A model generated the notes under the pieces. It searched no databases. It saw nothing but the letters and a program-made list of their open reading frames with translations, and was not told the DNA's origin. Position numbers and translations under genes: made by a program. DNA of 9,350 nucleotides from Candidatus Scatomorpha stercorigallinarum (GTDB lineage Bacteria; Bacillota_A; Clostridia; Oscillospirales; Oscillospiraceae): positions 1 through 9,350 of the forward strand of contig DVOV01000211.1 in NCBI GenBank assembly GCA_018713375.1, given 5' to 3'. Position 1 is the stretch's first letter; each line of letters begins with the position of its first letter. Shown here piece after piece: positions 7,752-9,350 of the stretch.

Positions 7752-9017
7752 ATGCACAGGCCGCTGGCAGACGAGATACGCCCCTCCACCCTCGACGAGG
7801 TGGTGGGCCAGAAGCACATACTTGGCCCGGGCGGGCTGCTCCGCCGGGTGATCGAGTCCGGCGAGGTGCCGAACATGGTGTTCTACGGCCCCTCCGGCAC
7901 CGGCAAGACCACTGTTGCGAACATAATAGCGAAGCGCACGGAGCGCTCCCTCCGCCGGCTGAACGCCACCAACGCCTCGCTGAACGACATAAAGGCCATC
8001 ATCGCCGAGCTGGACACCATGCTCGCCCCCGGCGGCGTGCTGCTCTATCTGGACGAGATCCAGTACTTCAACAAAAAGCAGCAGCAGAGCCTGCTCGAGT
8101 TCATCGAGGACGGGCGGATAACCCTCATCGCCTCGACGACGGAAAACCCGTACTTTTACGTCTACAACGCGCTTTTGAGCCGCAGCACGGTTTTCGAGTT
8201 CAAAACCGTCCCGGCGGAGGAGGTGCTCCCGGCCGTCACGCGCGCGGTGGGCATACTCTCAGAGCGTGAGGGCGTGGCCGTCCGGCTGGAGGACGGCGTG
8301 GCAGAACACATCGCGCAGAGCTGCGGCGGGGACGTGCGCAAGGCCATCAATTCCGTGGAGCTGCTCTTTTCCGCCTCGCCGCGCATCGGCGGCGCGGTGG
8401 AAATCTCGCTCGAGGACGCGAAGAGCGCCACGCAGCGCAGCGCCATGCGCTACGACCGCGAGGGGGACGACCACTTCGACACGCTGAGCGCGCTGATGAA
8501 GTCCCTGCGCGGCTCGGACCCGGACGCCGCTCTGCACTACCTCGCCCGCCTGCTCGAGGCCGGCGACCTCATAGGCGCGTGCCGCCGGCTGCTCTGCTCA
8601 GCGAGCGAGGACGTCGGCCTCGCCTATCCCCAGGCCGCGAGCATTGTGAAGTCCTGCGTGGACAGCGCGCTGCAGCTGGGCCTGCCGGAGGCGCGGCTGC
8701 CGCTGGCGGAGGCCGCCATACTTCTGGCCACCGCCCCCAAGTCGAACAGCGTGGTGATGAGCATCGACGCCGCCATGGCGGACGTCCGCGCGGGCAAGGC
8801 CGGGCCGTATCCGCGCGAGCTGCAGAACGTACATGCGGACGGCGCGGGCTTCGAGCGCGAGCAGGGCTACAAATACCCCCACGACTTCCCCGGCCACTGG
8901 GTGGAGCAGCAGTACCTGCCGGACAACCTCGTGGGCACGAAGTATTACCGCTACGGCGACAACAAGACCGAGCAGGCCGCGAAGGCCTACTGGGAGCGCA
9001 TAAAGGGGGAAAAATAA
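7752..9017 (+). CDS. rarA: replication-associated recombination protein A (AAA+ ATPase)
   Basis: RarA (MgsA, related to eukaryotic WRNIP1) is a clamp-loader-like AAA+ ATPase that acts at stalled replication forks. The 421-residue protein has Walker A GPSGTGKT (46-53), Walker B LLYLDEIQ (97-104), sensor 1 STTENP (128-133), arginine finger Arg144 in LLSRS, and sensor 2 GDVRKAIN (193-200). The C-terminal tetramerisation region ends with YKYPHDFPGHWVEQQYLP (373-390), a strong RarA signature. The ATG at 7752 gives the family start MHRPLADEIRP. GGAGG (7736-7740) lies 11 bases upstream, a rather long spacing. An in-frame TTG at 7698 would overlap promoter elements and is not used. The TAA abuts the ATG of the DUF951 gene, so the two are one operon. 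A clear -10 box for rarA is not visible. Confidence 0.96.
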   Translation: MHRPLADEIRPSTLDEVVGQKHILGPGGLLRRVIESGEVPNMVFYGPSGTGKTTVANIIAKRTERSLRRLNATNASLNDIKAIIAELDTMLAPGGVLLYLDEIQYFNKKQQQSLLEFIEDGRITLIASTTENPYFYVYNALLSRSTVFEFKTVPAEEVLPAVTRAVGILSEREGVAVRLEDGVAEHIAQSCGGDVRKAINSVELLFSASPRIGGAVEISLEDAKSATQRSAMRYDREGDDHFDTLSALMKSLRGSDPDAALHYLARLLEAGDLIGACRRLLCSASEDVGLAYPQAASIVKSCVDSALQLGLPEARLPLAEAAILLATAPKSNSVVMSIDAAMADVRAGKAGPYPRELQNVHADGAGFEREQGYKYPHDFPGHWVEQQYLPDNLVGTKYYRYGDNKTEQAAKAYWERIKGEK

Positions 9018-9206
9018 ATGGACATCCGCGTGGGCGACACGCTCGTTATGAAAAAGCAGCACCCCTGCGGCTCCGTGCGCTGGCTGGTGCTCCGCACCGG
9101 TGCGGATTTCCGGCTCCGCTGCGCCGTCTGCGGCCGGGAGGTCATGGGCCCCCGCTCCAAATTCGAGCGGAACGTAAAGGGCATAGAGCGCCCCGAAAAC
9201 AGCTGA
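9018..9206 (+). CDS. DUF951 family small protein
   Basis: This 62-residue protein belongs to the DUF951 family of Bacillota, whose function is unknown. It shows the typical order VGDTLVMKKQHPCGS (5-19), WLVLRTGADFRLRC (22-35) and VCGREVMGPRSKFE (37-50). His15, Cys17, Cys35 and Cys38 could bind a metal such as zinc, which is inference. The ATG follows the rarA stop codon with no gap. An AAGGGGG within the last rarA codons serves as ribosome binding site, so translation is probably coupled. There is no signal peptide or membrane segment. Confidence 0.88.
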   Translation: MDIRVGDTLVMKKQHPCGSVRWLVLRTGADFRLRCAVCGREVMGPRSKFERNVKGIERPENS

Positions 9207-9350
9207 AGATCGCCCGCCGCGTCTACCCGCGGCCCATCGACCAACGCGAGATCGCCACGTCTACCATTTTTCCCGGGGCTTCGCCTCGGGAAAAATACTT
9301 TACGCGCAGTGAGCGTGCGCTGAACGGAGCGCATCGCCATCGTGCCGCCC
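9207..9350. repeat. non-coding, inverted-repeat-rich tail after the DUF951 gene
   Basis: I see no gene here up to the window edge. It holds CCGCG-TCTACC-CGCGG (9217-9232) and a 31-base hairpin (9266-9296). A set of alternative hairpins is built from GCGCA, TGCGCT and AGCGCA (9304-9308, 9316-9321, 9328-9333). The 8-mer AGATCGCC occurs at 9207 and again at 9249. The density of structure suggests a dispersed intergenic repeat or an RNA element, but a single copy cannot show this. Confidence 0.4.
9266..9296. repeat. 31-base near-perfect hairpin of T5/A5 type
   Basis: ATTTTTCCCG (9266-9275) pairs perfectly with CGGGAAAAAT (9287-9296). GGGC/GCCT inside adds four pairs, one G-U, around a TTC loop. 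The T-run lies on the 5' arm and the A-run on the 3' arm on both strands, the reverse of an intrinsic terminator, so the usual call does not fit well. It may still stop transcription weakly or protect a 3' end. Confidence 0.55.

Noticed and set aside
9266..9296. Standard intrinsic terminator call for the T5/A5 hairpin
   Set aside because: On both strands the U-run is on the 5' arm and no U-run follows the 3' arm, so the polarity is wrong for a classical terminator.
8987..9340. 117-codon minus-strand frame at the right end
   Set aside because: It overlaps the DUF951 gene and runs through the hairpin-rich tail. It lacks a convincing ribosome binding site and is more likely a by-product of a repeat.

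Overview
The window looks like a chromosomal segment of a GC-rich anaerobic Bacillota, most likely a gut Clostridia lineage of the Oscillospiraceae or Christensenellales type. This placement is inferred from gene content, from strong AGGAGG-type ribosome binding sites, from sigma-A promoters of the TTGACA-N17-TATAAT class, and from Firmicute-type families (a yybP-ykoY riboswitch, a DUF951 protein, an XRE-S24 regulator). Coding regions are GC-rich and mostly housekeeping. I see no insertion sequence, prophage, CRISPR array, tRNA or rRNA.

Left part, leftward (1-2071): the start of the S10 ribosomal protein operon, in the order rpsJ (S10), rplC (L3), rplD (L4, cut by the window edge). It has its own promoter (1941-1969) and a structured leader of about 274 nt. 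The leader contains several hairpins and one intrinsic-terminator-like element, so transcriptional attenuation is a reasonable hypothesis. A strong terminator (2041-2071) separates this operon from the gene upstream.

Middle, leftward (2089-4920): a P2A-type cation ATPase preceded by a convincing yybP-ykoY (Mn2+-sensing) riboswitch. The riboswitch starts at the first nucleotides of the transcript. The 3' strand of its P1 helix can instead form the 5' arm of a terminator-like hairpin, a classic ON-switch layout for metal efflux. A 15-codon reading frame with a good ribosome binding site lies across this expression platform.

Right part: a divergent promoter (4960-4988) drives an M16 zinc peptidase (5031-6290). 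It is followed by an XRE-S24 (CI/LexA-like) regulator with its own promoter and a palindrome that may be its operator. The regulator ends tail-to-tail, with overlapping stop codons, against nth (endonuclease III, leftward). nth is divergent from rarA (AAA+ recombination and fork-maintenance factor), and a perfect 15-bp inverted repeat lies in their shared 67-bp promoter region. rarA is directly followed by a small DUF951 protein gene. The final 144 bases are non-coding and rich in inverted repeats.

I found no wholly new multi-gene system. The most interesting material is regulatory RNA: the S10 operon leader and the riboswitch expression platform with its embedded small reading frame. Next come the two uncharacterised palindromes at the DNA-repair genes.
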